Assembly: GCA_016718825.1 (NCBI GenBank)
Contig: JADKCL010000027.1
Span: 16,017 to 80,016 of the forward strand
Direction of reading: 5' to 3'
DNA length: 64,000 nucleotides
Source: Bacteroidota bacterium
GTDB lineage: Bacteria > Bacteroidota > Bacteroidia > J057 > JADKCL01
In this document: positions 26,216 to 34,881 of the stretch, piece by piece
Numbering within the stretch: position 1 is the first letter of the stretch
Layout of the letters: each line of letters starts with the position of its first letter
Notes under the pieces: generated by a model
The model's input: the letters and a program-made list of their open reading frames with translations, nothing else
Told to the model about the DNA's origin: nothing
The model's database searches: none
Made by a program: the position numbers and the translations under genes

Positions 26216-27364
26216 ATGCCCATCAACCGGAATGCCTTGATTCGCTACCGCACGATTGACCGTTGCTTGCAAAACAGGTTTCGAAAATGGACGTTGGAGG
26301 ATCTGATTGCTGCCTGCTCGGAGGCGCTGTACGAATATGAAGGAATTGCCAAGGGCATCAGCAAACGCAGCGTACAATTGGATATCCAAGCCATGCGCAG
26401 TGACAAACTCGGCTACAATGCACCGATCATCGTGACCGACAAAAAGTACTATTCCTATGCGGAACCGGGCTATTCCATCACCCAGATTCCGTTGACCCAT
26501 CAGGACCTCGACACTTTGGAGGAGGTGGTGCGCATTCTCGCGCAATTCAAAGGCTTCACACACTTTGCGGAAATCGGCGGAATTGTCAAACGATTCGAAG
26601 ACAAGATTCAGCGGGAACGTTCCCATTCTGCCTCCGCCATCCATTTCGAAAAGAATGACGACCTCCGTGGCTTGGAGTATTTGGACCTGTTGTACAAGGC
26701 GGTCCAACAGCATCAAGTCGTGCAATTGGACTATCAGAGTTTCAAGGCAGCAGCCGCGAACCGGTTTTTGTTCCATCCTTGCCTGCTGAAAGAATACCGG
26801 AACCGATGGTTTTTACTCGGATTGAAAGGCAGTGAAAAGTTTCTCACGACACTGGCATTGGACCGCATCCTCGCCATGCAGCCTTCCCCGGAAACAACAT
26901 TTCGGTTTTTTCCGGGCTTCGATGGCGAAGCCTATTTCAGTGACATCATCGGCGTGACCAAAAACACAGGCGACCGTCCGGTAAAAGTGCTGTTGCGCGT
27001 GGACCGTCGCAACGCTCCTTATGTGGAGACAAAGCCGATCCATTCCAGCCAAAGCATCACCGATCGCCACGAAGACGGCTCCATTCTCGTTGAAATTACG
27101 GTTCGTCCCAACTACGAACTTGAACGCGAAATCATCGGCTTCGGAGAAACGATCGAGGTACTTGCCCCGCAAACCCTACGCAATCGGATCGCCCACCGTA
27201 TCGCCGAGATGCACCGGAAATATTCCCCCGAGGAGCAGAATTCCCAGAATTTCAGAACGGAATTTCCAGAAAAACTCGGGACGTTGAATTCAAAGCCAAA
27301 CCGAGAATTCAACACCAACCCCGATTCTATTAATTCTGAGAATTCTGCTCATTCTGCCCAATGA
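26216..27364 (+). CDS. WYL-domain transcriptional regulator
   Basis: 382 aa. An N-terminal winged HTH (about residues 5-75: IRYRTIDRCL, KWTLEDLIAACSEALY, GISKRSVQLDIQAMR) is followed by a WYL domain (about 165-260: YKAVQQHQVVQLDY, HPCLLKEYRNRWFLLGL) and a WCX C-terminal extension (about 270-345). Such regulators often bind nucleic-acid or nucleotide ligands and control accessory or defence genes. The last ~40 residues are encoded by an R2 repeat (rich in Asn, Ser, Gln, Glu) and are probably not part of the fold. The stop overlaps the convergent lipoprotein gene by 35 bases. Confidence 0.88.
   Translation: MPINRNALIRYRTIDRCLQNRFRKWTLEDLIAACSEALYEYEGIAKGISKRSVQLDIQAMRSDKLGYNAPIIVTDKKYYSYAEPGYSITQIPLTHQDLDTLEEVVRILAQFKGFTHFAEIGGIVKRFEDKIQRERSHSASAIHFEKNDDLRGLEYLDLLYKAVQQHQVVQLDYQSFKAAAANRFLFHPCLLKEYRNRWFLLGLKGSEKFLTTLALDRILAMQPSPETTFRFFPGFDGEAYFSDIIGVTKNTGDRPVKVLLRVDRRNAPYVETKPIHSSQSITDRHEDGSILVEITVRPNYELEREIIGFGETIEVLAPQTLRNRIAHRIAEMHRKYSPEEQNSQNFRTEFPEKLGTLNSKPNREFNTNPDSINSENSAHSAQ
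27233..27350. repeat. Palindromic repeat R2, paired copies inside two gene ends
   Basis: GAGCAGAATT at 27233-27242 and AATTCTGCTC at 27341-27350 bound a 118-bp palindromic unit with TTGAATTC/GAATTCAAC near the centre. It lies in the 3' end of the WYL gene and reaches the 3' end of the convergent lipoprotein gene, so both proteins end in Asn/Gln/Ser-rich tails. Confidence 0.6.
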
Positions 27365-28097
27365 AATGCTCCCTCCACCACACGAACTGCAGGGGTGCTG
27401 TCGGGAAATTGGCCAACATGCTTTTCACCTGATTTTCGGGATAGTTCAGTTCCAAATAATCGGCTACCAGCTGGATTTCGATCCCGCGTGGTTCCGTGGT
27501 GAGCTTCATCGAAAAGGGATAACGATTCTCTCGCGGCCTGGGCGGAGGCGACGCGCCTAGTTGTGCAGGCGTAAAAAAGTTCTCCCACCCCAAATGCGGC
27601 ATCCGAATGGCGGTTTGGTCGTACCATTCACCCTTTTTCCCAAGGTACAACGCCCAACGTCCATGGCTGCAGCAGTGATCTTCCAAGCCTTGCAACACAA
27701 GCACCCATTTTGTGGGCCTTGGACCCGGCAGCGTGAGCAATTCGTAGCGAAGTGCCTCTTCGGGTCCCGATCGGCTGATTTTGAGGTGCGTTTGGGCACT
27801 GTCGGCAAAGTCCAGACGCCAAGTATAGCCTTGCGCGGTTTCCAGTGAACCCTTCGCTACCAATTCGTCCAATTCGGCCTGACTTAGCTCCATTCCTTGC
27901 CTTTCTCCGAATGGGTTTTCCCGCATCGAATCCGGCAAATGCCTGAAAAAATCACGCAATTCATCGGATCCCATCAGCGGTCGATTTGCCCGGGTCTTGC
28001 AACCTGTTTCCATCCCCAAAACCAGCATCAGCAGGCAAGCATATCCAAGAAAGGACAGGCAATCGCGCCAATTTTTGCCTCGCATTCGCAGCATCAT
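27330..28097 (-). CDS. Candidate immunity lipoprotein coupled to the C39-like effector
   Basis: 255 aa. A hydrophobic N-terminal segment ends in VLGMETGCKT, a loose lipobox, so it is probably a lipoprotein facing the periplasm. No family is recognised; motifs such as GRWALYLGKKGEWYDQTAIRMP suggest a beta-rich fold. The start ATG at 28097 overlaps the effector stop in ATGA, giving translational coupling. A small exported protein coupled to a peptidase-like effector fits an immunity role, but this is inference from gene order. The C-terminal GQNEQNSQN is repeat-encoded. Confidence 0.6.
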   Translation of the reverse strand: MMLRMRGKNWRDCLSFLGYACLLMLVLGMETGCKTRANRPLMGSDELRDFFRHLPDSMRENPFGERQGMELSQAELDELVAKGSLETAQGYTWRLDFADSAQTHLKISRSGPEEALRYELLTLPGPRPTKWVLVLQGLEDHCCSHGRWALYLGKKGEWYDQTAIRMPHLGWENFFTPAQLGASPPPRPRENRYPFSMKLTTEPRGIEIQLVADYLELNYPENQVKSMLANFPTAPLQFVWWREHFIGQNEQNSQN

Positions 28098-29974
28098 CTG
28101 CGGGTATAAAACCTGAGATAGTTGAGCAAATGGGTACTGTTTTCCATTTGGGCCCAGGTGAGCACCTCGTTTTGACCTCGGCTTTCATCCGCTTCCAATT
28201 CCTCAGCAGCCTCGCGCGTAAAGTCGCGGTCGGCATAATCGGGATCCGAAGCATCGTAATCAGGTTCATTTCGCCAGTCATAATCCCCGCGACCACCCGA
28301 TCCGCCGACATCCTTGAAGGCATCGCCGGCGACACCATGGCGGTAAGCGGGATTGACCTGCCCATAAGGATCGTCCATGGCAAGACCTTCGGAAGTCACT
28401 TCCCGCACGGTGGTAATGTGCGTACCGTCCTGATTTCCTTTGTGGTAGAGGCTCAAAACCACGGCACCGCCTGCGGCGAGTGTATCCTGAATCCTTTGAC
28501 GATGCGCAAGTGTCAGTTTTTCACCCGTGCCAAAACTCACAATCGATGAATTTGATCCTGCTGCGTTGTCGACACCGGTATGGGCATCGTGCAGCGAATC
28601 CAACACTGTTTGGGAGGAGCCACTTGCCACATTGCCACGGTCAATGTTGTTGAGCCATGCAAAAAAATAGGTCAAATCCTCATATTGACCCCATTCGCGG
28701 AATCCCGCTGCGAGGTCGTCTTCGTGGCCACCCAAGCTCTCATTGTTGCCACGCAGTTTCTGATATCCGTTGGATGCAGTTGCAAATGACTCCAGAAATT
28801 CTTCGGCCTTCTCTTCAAATTTTGTCTCGACTTCGGCCTGTGTGGCTTCGGCAGCCATGGTTTCGCGCAGTTTGTCGTCGATCGCTTGGATCATATCGGC
28901 GCGGCTGTAGCCCAGTCTTTCTGCACCCATCGTGAAGGACGTCGGCCCGCAGGTCACCTCGGGTGGCGCCAAATTGTCGCTTTGTGTGCGGTACTGCGAC
29001 ACGCCCAATCTTGCATTCCAGTCGATCTCATCCCCCGCCGCGGGCGTTGCACCTTCTACGGGTTCGCCGGCCTCAAGCGCCACGATAAATTGCCGAACCG
29101 TCAACGTCAACTCCGGCGGCATAAATGACGTGTAGGTATGCGCTTCGTAGGCTGGCGAGGTACTCAATCCGGCGATTTCAGGGAACGTTCCGCCCTCCAA
29201 TTGATGACAAACCGATTCCATCAAGGACAAAATTCCTTTGATGCGGTCTTTTTTTGCATCCCCGGCAAGCGCGTTGACCTCGGCGTAGCGGGCATTGAGC
29301 CACACTTTGAGGTCCGCCATGTATTGCGCGCGATCGCGGGTGGTCTGATTCATCAGGGCACCCTCCTGAATCCAGCCCATTTCTGCGCCGCCCTGACTCA
29401 CTTTTGCAAAGCCACCGCAGCGTTCGGTAATCGTATAGGCCGTTGCATTGCTCGCAGCAAGGCTTTGATTGGTTGTTTGGCTGCCGGTGGTGGTCGTCAA
29501 GACCTTCCCAAACGGCCCGTCATACAACCAGGTATCTGCATAGGAAACATAACGGTTTCCGCTGTCGCTGACTGCTTCGGAGGCGGTGACGTTGGTAAAG
29601 GTTGTCCAGTATTTGGTGCCAACATTGGCGCCCGACAGTGCCTCTACCTGCGCAACGGTGCCATTGTTGAAGGTCCGCAGACGCTTGACTTTGGTTCCTG
29701 CGGGTATTTTTCCCGAGGTGAAGGTCGCCGGATTGCTGTTGTTGCGAATGGTCGCATCCGCATTGTCGACGTAGTAGTTCAGGGAATCCGCGACCGGTTC
29801 GCCCGGCTCCGTATCCTGGTCATTTTCCTGCAATTGTGCCGTTTGGGACACATTGGCAGGGCTGGCCGTAAGTCCGAATGCTGGTGGAGCCATGGAAGTG
29901 GTGGAGTTTTTCCCTCCCATTTCCAAGCCAGAATTGACCTTCGATACCGAATTTTCCGGGGCGTTGACTTTCAT
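28094..29974 (-). CDS. Putative effector: disordered leader, SH3-like domains, C39-like cysteine peptidase
   Basis: 626 aa, no signal peptide. Residues 1-60 are disordered, with SMAPPAFGLTASPA, a motif type I associate with cargo of contractile injection systems in Bacteroidota (from memory, unverified). Residues about 65-130 and 140-205 resemble bacterial SH3 domains. The C-terminal half matches the C39-like papain fold: YRTQSDN, then Cys342 in EVTCGPTSF, His519 in GTHITTVREV and Asp534/535 in AMDDPYG. This would be a cysteine peptidase or amidase, possibly cleaving cell wall. The downstream gene is coupled and may give immunity. R1/R2 repeats lie upstream. Confidence 0.68.
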   Translation of the reverse strand: MKVNAPENSVSKVNSGLEMGGKNSTTSMAPPAFGLTASPANVSQTAQLQENDQDTEPGEPVADSLNYYVDNADATIRNNSNPATFTSGKIPAGTKVKRLRTFNNGTVAQVEALSGANVGTKYWTTFTNVTASEAVSDSGNRYVSYADTWLYDGPFGKVLTTTTGSQTTNQSLAASNATAYTITERCGGFAKVSQGGAEMGWIQEGALMNQTTRDRAQYMADLKVWLNARYAEVNALAGDAKKDRIKGILSLMESVCHQLEGGTFPEIAGLSTSPAYEAHTYTSFMPPELTLTVRQFIVALEAGEPVEGATPAAGDEIDWNARLGVSQYRTQSDNLAPPEVTCGPTSFTMGAERLGYSRADMIQAIDDKLRETMAAEATQAEVETKFEEKAEEFLESFATASNGYQKLRGNNESLGGHEDDLAAGFREWGQYEDLTYFFAWLNNIDRGNVASGSSQTVLDSLHDAHTGVDNAAGSNSSIVSFGTGEKLTLAHRQRIQDTLAAGGAVVLSLYHKGNQDGTHITTVREVTSEGLAMDDPYGQVNPAYRHGVAGDAFKDVGGSGGRGDYDWRNEPDYDASDPDYADRDFTREAAEELEADESRGQNEVLTWAQMENSTHLLNYLRFYTRR

Positions 29975-30041
29975 GTTGACTGACGATTAAGGCAATTGGG
30001 CAACAAAATACAGACAAATCATCAAAAATGGAAGCGGAATT

Positions 30042-30222
30042 AGCTTCGCTGAACTTGCGGTTCTCAGAATTAGCGGAAACACTTGATGTGGTGAATTTTC
30101 GGGAAGCGCGAGAATTTCACTTGCATGGTGCTGCAAGGAGCAGAATGAGCTTCGTTGAACTTACGGTTCTCAGAATTAGCGGAAACACTTGATGTGGTGA
30201 ATTTTCGGGAAGCGCGAGAATT
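30042..30222. repeat. 75-bp direct repeat
   Basis: Bases 30042-30116 recur at 30148-30222 with two mismatches. Each copy runs from AGCTTCG(C/T)TGAACTT through GATGTGGTGAATTTTCGGG to GCGAGAATT. The offset is 106 bases. The second copy overlaps the R2 pair at 30138-30254. Confidence 0.8.
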
Positions 30223-30254
30223 CAAAGCCAACCCTGATTCTGCAAATTCTGCTC
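30138..30254. repeat. Palindromic repeat R2, paired copies
   Basis: GAGCAGAAT at 30138-30146 is mirrored by AATTCTGCTC at 30245-30254, a 117-bp unit whose right end abuts the A-run of hairpin copy C. It has nearly the same size as the pair in the WYL gene end. Confidence 0.6.
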
Positions 30255-30436
30255 AAAAAAAATTAGGGCGCTCAATCCTATTGGAGAACAGCCCTAACCC
30301 TTGCTCTTGCTTGAAACAAAGATGGGGCAACATTCAGGGATGCACAAGGCCGATCTTACGGGCTTCTTACTTGGATCGAATGGTGTTTTCGCTTTCCAAC
30401 TGCATTCTAAATCGATTAGCATCGAAAAAATCTTAC
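30255..30436 (-). ncRNA. R1 element copy C: promoter and short terminated RNA
   Basis: Minus strand: GTAAGA boxes at 30431-30436, 30365-30370 and 30354-30359, CTTG (30345-30348), 20-base spacer, CATCTTTG (30317-30324), then stem GCCCTAA/TTAGGGC (30291-30297 with 30263-30269) and eight Us (30255-30262). The loop reads CCAATAGG where copies A and B have CCGATAGG. The R1 hairpin ends about 280 bases upstream of the effector start. Confidence 0.6.
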
Positions 30437-30501
30437 GTCAAAAGCCATCCAATCATCATGGAAATTTCCAAAATCTGAACCCAAAAGGCTGTTTCAGCTG
30501 A

Positions 30502-31641
30502 TCAGAACTGCGCCAACAGCCCGTTTTTGTTGATCAGGTCCTTCATTTCCTTGTAGGGTATGAATACCTGCGGCGCGCCCATCACGTAGGGGCCGATTTC
30601 GTAGGGATTGAACGTGAACAACAGGCCTCCCGTGGAGATGGCGAAGTTTTCATTCAGCTTGAAATTGCCAGGTTCGAAGTCCCACATGAGTTCTTCGCCA
30701 TCGGCTTCACTGTTGTCTTTCAGGAAAAGGCGTTCGCCGATGCGGTCCAATTTGGCTTTGCCGCCAGGCACCAACAAGTCGGCCAATTTCAGCACTTTGC
30801 CGGTGCGGATGTCAAAATTCAAATAGCCGACCCAGCTGTTGGGATGGGCGCCGCCCGCAAATTCGAAGGCGCCGACGCTGATGCAGAGCACGTTGCGGTC
30901 GTTGGTGACGACACCGCAGTATTGCTCGAGCGAGAGGTATTCGTCCTCGGCGACATCGTTGATGGAATTCATGTAGGCTTTGATGTTTTCGTAGTCCTTT
31001 TCGCCGACCGCGACTTCATCGACAATGGCTTCGTTGATCGATTGGCTCACAGCGGCATCGCCCGTCGCAACCTTGATCAGGCGCAAGTCGATGTAGGAGC
31101 ACATCGTGTCGGTGAGCCAAAGTTCCTCCTCCGGCTTGTTCTTTTTCAGGTTGTTGTCCCGGTTGCGGCAATTTTCCTGACGGTGGTCTTCGAATGTAAT
31201 CCCGGCGACGCCTTCTTTCGTCTCGGTCAGCTTGAAAGGCAGGGATTTGGTCTTTTTCGGATTGGTCCATGTGCCTTCGAAGACATCTGCCGCAGTGAAT
31301 TTTCCCGAAAAAGAGCCTGTTTCCTCGTACTTCTCGTTCATTTCGCGCAATTCGACAGCCTTTTCGCCAGTGAGTTTGCCGTCGACCGAAAGGGGAAGGC
31401 CGACCTTGTCGTAGTAATAGTTCCCGGCGAAGGCGGTATCGTCCTTGATCAGGTCCATCGTGATGGCGATGTTATCCCCGATCGTGCCTTTCATTTTTTT
31501 GTAAAAGGCCTTTTCCAAGTCAAATTGGACTTCGGCGACCGACTGTGCAGTGCCCTCGGCAGCAGTCGTGCCGGCGTCTTTGCCACTGCAGGCTGCCAAA
31601 ACCAAGCAAAAAATGAAAGGGAGGAACCGGAGGTGTTTCAT
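30502..31641 (-). CDS. DUF3298 (RsiV-like) lipoprotein
   Basis: 379 aa. The signal ends in a clean lipobox (LVLAACSGKD). The N-terminal part (about 40-160) forms a lipocalin-like strand region; the C-terminal part matches DUF3298 (GGAHPNSWVGYLNFDIRTGKVL ... NFAISTGGLLFTFNPYEIGPYV ... VFIPYKEMKDLI), the fold shared with the extracellular domain of the anti-sigma factor RsiV. It lacks a membrane helix and cytoplasmic anti-sigma part, so it is an envelope-anchored protein of unknown ligand. Confidence 0.82.
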   Translation of the reverse strand: MKHLRFLPFIFCLVLAACSGKDAGTTAAEGTAQSVAEVQFDLEKAFYKKMKGTIGDNIAITMDLIKDDTAFAGNYYYDKVGLPLSVDGKLTGEKAVELREMNEKYEETGSFSGKFTAADVFEGTWTNPKKTKSLPFKLTETKEGVAGITFEDHRQENCRNRDNNLKKNKPEEELWLTDTMCSYIDLRLIKVATGDAAVSQSINEAIVDEVAVGEKDYENIKAYMNSINDVAEDEYLSLEQYCGVVTNDRNVLCISVGAFEFAGGAHPNSWVGYLNFDIRTGKVLKLADLLVPGGKAKLDRIGERLFLKDNSEADGEELMWDFEPGNFKLNENFAISTGGLLFTFNPYEIGPYVMGAPQVFIPYKEMKDLINKNGLLAQF

Positions 31642-31739
31642 TCGAAGTTCAAATCAAGTCAATGCCAAATCCCAAAAAGCTGGAATTCATGCAAATTCGG
31701 AATTATCGCGGGGAAAGACAAAAGCCGGATTTCAAACAC

Positions 31740-34238
31740 CTACTCCACACTCAACCGCAACACCTCTACCTCGCCTGCGACCTGCACCCGCATGAGATAA
31801 ATGCCTTTGGCCAGGCCGCCAAGGCTCAATTCGGCGGAGACGCCTGCCACGTTCCAATGCCGCAAGGCGCGGCCGGCCAAGTCGTACAGGTCCACGGCAA
31901 AGCCTTGCACGTCCAAGCTCACGCGCACTTGCACGCGCTCATTCGCCGGATTGGGCGCGACCTGCACCCACCGTTTTGCAGGCAAATTCACCTCCACCGC
32001 ATCCGAATAGGCCATTTCACCGTCGGGTTTTTGAAGCTTCAAACGGTAAGTCCGCACGCCGCCCCAATGGCTGCGGTCGGTGAAGCCGTAATTTTGTTGG
32101 CCTTGAATGTGCGCGACCTCGGTCAGCGGCGTCCAGTCTCCGCCGGGAAATTTCCTTTCGACCGTGTAGGCCTCCGCGTCGCCGTCCCGTTGCATGTTCC
32201 ATTGGACATCAACGCCATTCGCATCCGCAAGATTTGTCCAGAAAGTCAGCCCAGGATAAGCCACGATGCCGCAGCCCGACAAGTCGGCCGGACTTACCGT
32301 GATGCAAACCCGTCGCGCGCAATTCAGGCATTGCGTCGGGCTCGCCGGGGTATTGGCCGTAACGACGTAGGTTCCCGGATCGATGATCGGCGTACTGCCC
32401 TGTCCGCCGGAGGTGATGACTTCATTGAATCCATTCGGCCCCGTCACCGTGATGCTTCCGCTTCCTGAAAGTCCTGAGGCATCGGAACAAAACCTGCTTA
32501 ATCCAGTGAAAAGGAGGTTTCCGCTGACGCAAATCGTATAGTTTCCACTTCCTGTGAGCGTATCGGGCACGGCAATCGGCGCGAAAAAGGGTCCATTGTA
32601 ATAGTGGTTGCAAGAGGAGGCGCCGTAGTAGGACCAGCTTTGGCCGGTGCTGTTATGAGACAAGGCATAAAACCCGCGCGCGAATTGTGTCGGAAGGCTG
32701 CCGCTCAGGAAATAATAGCCGTTGCAGCCGGGATTGAGATCTGTCAAACTGCCGCAACTCACGAACCGGTTCGCAGAATAGCGCCAACCCAGCAAAGCCG
32801 TTTTTCCGATGGCCGTCACCTTGGTCATACCTACAGATTGCGGTGTGGTTCCTTCGTAGTATTGCACGTTGATGCCCGTCCCGGAAGTCGCTTCCCAGTC
32901 TGCAATACATTCGTAGACAACCGTATAGAAATTGTTGTTGGTGCGCCAGTCGATGCATTGTTTGTCGCCGCCCTCGGCGTTGCAGAGGTCAAAGTTGGTG
33001 GCAAATGTCGAACCGCTCAGGTTTTGGGAGGCATAGGTTCCATTCTGCGAAGTCAAAATCTCAACGCCGCGTTCGGCTTGATTGACGCCCCGCCGGACGG
33101 TGCCATAAGCCGTTGCAAAACTCGTCAGTGTTGAACTCCCAACGCCGTCGTCATTGGCATCTGCTCCGTAGCCACACATGTTGGCAAAGCTGATGCCACA
33201 GGGTATGACTTCGTCGCCGGATGTGATGACGGGGTAGTCAATGGCCAAATAGCGTCCGGGATTGGTCGTGGTAATTCCCGAGGTGCAGGAGGCCGTTTGG
33301 CTGTAGCGAATGCGGAATTTGAAGCCGGATGTAAAAAAGGCGCTGTTGACCATGATTCCGGAGGCCGCGGTGCTGCCCGACGCGGCGGTATAGAAATTGC
33401 CTGGCGAGGTGGTGTTTTTGAAGACGGTCACACAGACCCGCGACCAAGCGCTTTCGGTGAGCCATTTGGTATTGGATGTGTTGTTGAAACACATGTCTGA
33501 GCTTGTGCTGCTCAAATTCATCTGCAAGACTTGTGACCAAGCCGTGCCGCCGTTGGTCGAGAAGTCAAGAAATGCGATGTTGCCCACACAACTTCCCCAG
33601 CTGTTCATTTGTCCGCAAGATGTCTCGGAAGGAAAGAGCCAGAATTGGACCTTGAAGGCCTCCACGGCACTCATGTTGAAGGTTTCAGACACGAGTGTAG
33701 GGCTGTTTTGCCCACGCAGCACAGCGTAGCTGAGGTTGGAGGGGACATTGGGGCGCCCGTCGAAGTTGGCGCCGAGTTTGCCACTTGCGCCACCGCCTCC
33801 GACGGCTTGTGTACTCGCAAGATTGCCGATGCAAAAGCCGTTGGTGGCGGTGCAAGAACCGCTGCAATTGGGCTGAATGAGGCCGGCCTTGGCGCCGTAG
33901 GCATCTGCGGCAGGAAGCGGGCCGGCCGTGGTTGCGGAAGGTCCGCCCGCAAAGGACCATCCTGCAGGCAATCCGCTCGTGGACCAAGTGGTGGTTCCAG
34001 CAAAATCGTAGGCGGTGCGGATGCCGGCGGTCGCTTCAAACGCATTCGGCTGCGCACAAGGACTGGTACACGTAGCCCCATGGGGCACGTCTTGGGGGCA
34101 ATTTACATTCGTTTCACCCGGATCGACCGTGCCGGAGCCGCAGTCCGGGCATTGGGAATAGACCACTTGGCACCCCACCAACAAAACGAAAACAACCAAC
34201 AAACCGCGCTGAATCATCCTTCCACAATCCGTATTCAT
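31740..34238 (-). CDS. Large secreted T9SS-sorted surface protein
   Basis: 832 aa. The signal peptide ends VVYSQ; starts at 34238 or 34217 are both possible. The mature protein begins with cysteine-rich CPDCGSGTVDPGETNVNC, a motif frequent at the start of Bacteroidota surface proteins, followed by a jelly-roll-like region (about 100-350) rich in Ser, Thr and Gly, and ends in a T9SS type A domain (VAPNPANERVQVRV ... LAKGIYLMRVQ). No catalytic motif is visible; adhesion or matrix binding is plausible. Confidence 0.82.
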   Translation of the reverse strand: MNTDCGRMIQRGLLVVFVLLVGCQVVYSQCPDCGSGTVDPGETNVNCPQDVPHGATCTSPCAQPNAFEATAGIRTAYDFAGTTTWSTSGLPAGWSFAGGPSATTAGPLPAADAYGAKAGLIQPNCSGSCTATNGFCIGNLASTQAVGGGGASGKLGANFDGRPNVPSNLSYAVLRGQNSPTLVSETFNMSAVEAFKVQFWLFPSETSCGQMNSWGSCVGNIAFLDFSTNGGTAWSQVLQMNLSSTSSDMCFNNTSNTKWLTESAWSRVCVTVFKNTTSPGNFYTAASGSTAASGIMVNSAFFTSGFKFRIRYSQTASCTSGITTTNPGRYLAIDYPVITSGDEVIPCGISFANMCGYGADANDDGVGSSTLTSFATAYGTVRRGVNQAERGVEILTSQNGTYASQNLSGSTFATNFDLCNAEGGDKQCIDWRTNNNFYTVVYECIADWEATSGTGINVQYYEGTTPQSVGMTKVTAIGKTALLGWRYSANRFVSCGSLTDLNPGCNGYYFLSGSLPTQFARGFYALSHNSTGQSWSYYGASSCNHYYNGPFFAPIAVPDTLTGSGNYTICVSGNLLFTGLSRFCSDASGLSGSGSITVTGPNGFNEVITSGGQGSTPIIDPGTYVVTANTPASPTQCLNCARRVCITVSPADLSGCGIVAYPGLTFWTNLADANGVDVQWNMQRDGDAEAYTVERKFPGGDWTPLTEVAHIQGQQNYGFTDRSHWGGVRTYRLKLQKPDGEMAYSDAVEVNLPAKRWVQVAPNPANERVQVRVSLDVQGFAVDLYDLAGRALRHWNVAGVSAELSLGGLAKGIYLMRVQVAGEVEVLRLSVE

Positions 34239-34512
34239 CCCGAAACTTAATCAAGCCCATGCAAAAAATCAAAACATTCGGGTTGGCAGGTCTGTACCAT
34301 GGAGGTCAACCGAAACGCTGAGAGAAGGGTTGTGAACATCGGGATAGCTTTGTAAGCAAATGGAAAAATGCAGTTTGTCGGAAAAAATAGTTGGAGACAG
34401 TACCGTGAGCATTTGTGAAAATCCAGAATTCAACACCAAGTTGATTCTGCTGATTAGCTGCGCTGAACACAGGATTCTGGAAATTCTGTGAATTCTGGAA
34501 ATTCTGATCTAG

Positions 34513-34601
34513 AATTCTGCTCAAAAAAAATTAGGGGCCTCAATCCGCCGCGGCGGAGAGTCTCCCTAACTGCATACAGCATGAATAGGGGCAAAAAAAA
34601 A
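34513..34601 (-). terminator. Second, tandem hairpin of R1 copy D with R2 arm
   Basis: Downstream of the main hairpin of copy D is another with the same architecture: TTAGGG/CCCTAA (34532-34537 with 34564-34569), an inner CTC/GAG, and a six-pair tip TCCGCC/GGCGGA, then eight Us (34523-34530) and the R2 end AATTCTGCTC (34513-34522). It gives the unit two terminators in series. R2-like ATTCTG blocks extend to about 34427; 34239-34426 holds nothing recognisable. Confidence 0.6.
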
Positions 34602-34775
34602 TTAGGGGCCTCAACCATCTTGTGGGAGTCCCCTAACCCTTGCTCTTGCTTGATGTAAAGATGCAGCGACAATTTCGGCACCACAAGGCCGATCTTACGA
34701 GCTTCTTACTTGCCATCATCCCCATATTCTTGAAAAATCAATCATCTGAATCCATTCAGGCTTCCAAATTCTTAC
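34593..34775 (-). ncRNA. R1 element copy D: promoter and short terminated RNA
   Basis: Minus strand: GTAAGA boxes at 34770-34775, 34704-34709 and 34693-34698, CTTG (34684-34687), a 20-base spacer of unrelated sequence, CATCTTTA (34656-34663), then stem TTAGGGG/CCCCTAA (34630-34636 with 34602-34608) and a U-tract (34593-34601). The closing C-G pair of copies A-C is G-C here, and the inner stem is CCA/TGG, both compensatory changes. Confidence 0.6.
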
Positions 34776-34881
34776 GCATTCAGGTGCTTTTTGGGCATGA
34801 AAAAATGAATGAAACGAGATTTTAAAGCAGCCTCCGACCGCTGTAACTATCTTTGCAGGAAGCCCTCGGGAAAAACCACGT

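Noticed and set aside
27233..27350. R2 palindrome as an ordinary bidirectional terminator between convergent genes
   Set aside because: The arms are long and AT-rich with mismatches and no U-tract, and the unit lies inside both coding regions; the repeat interpretation explains the copies elsewhere.
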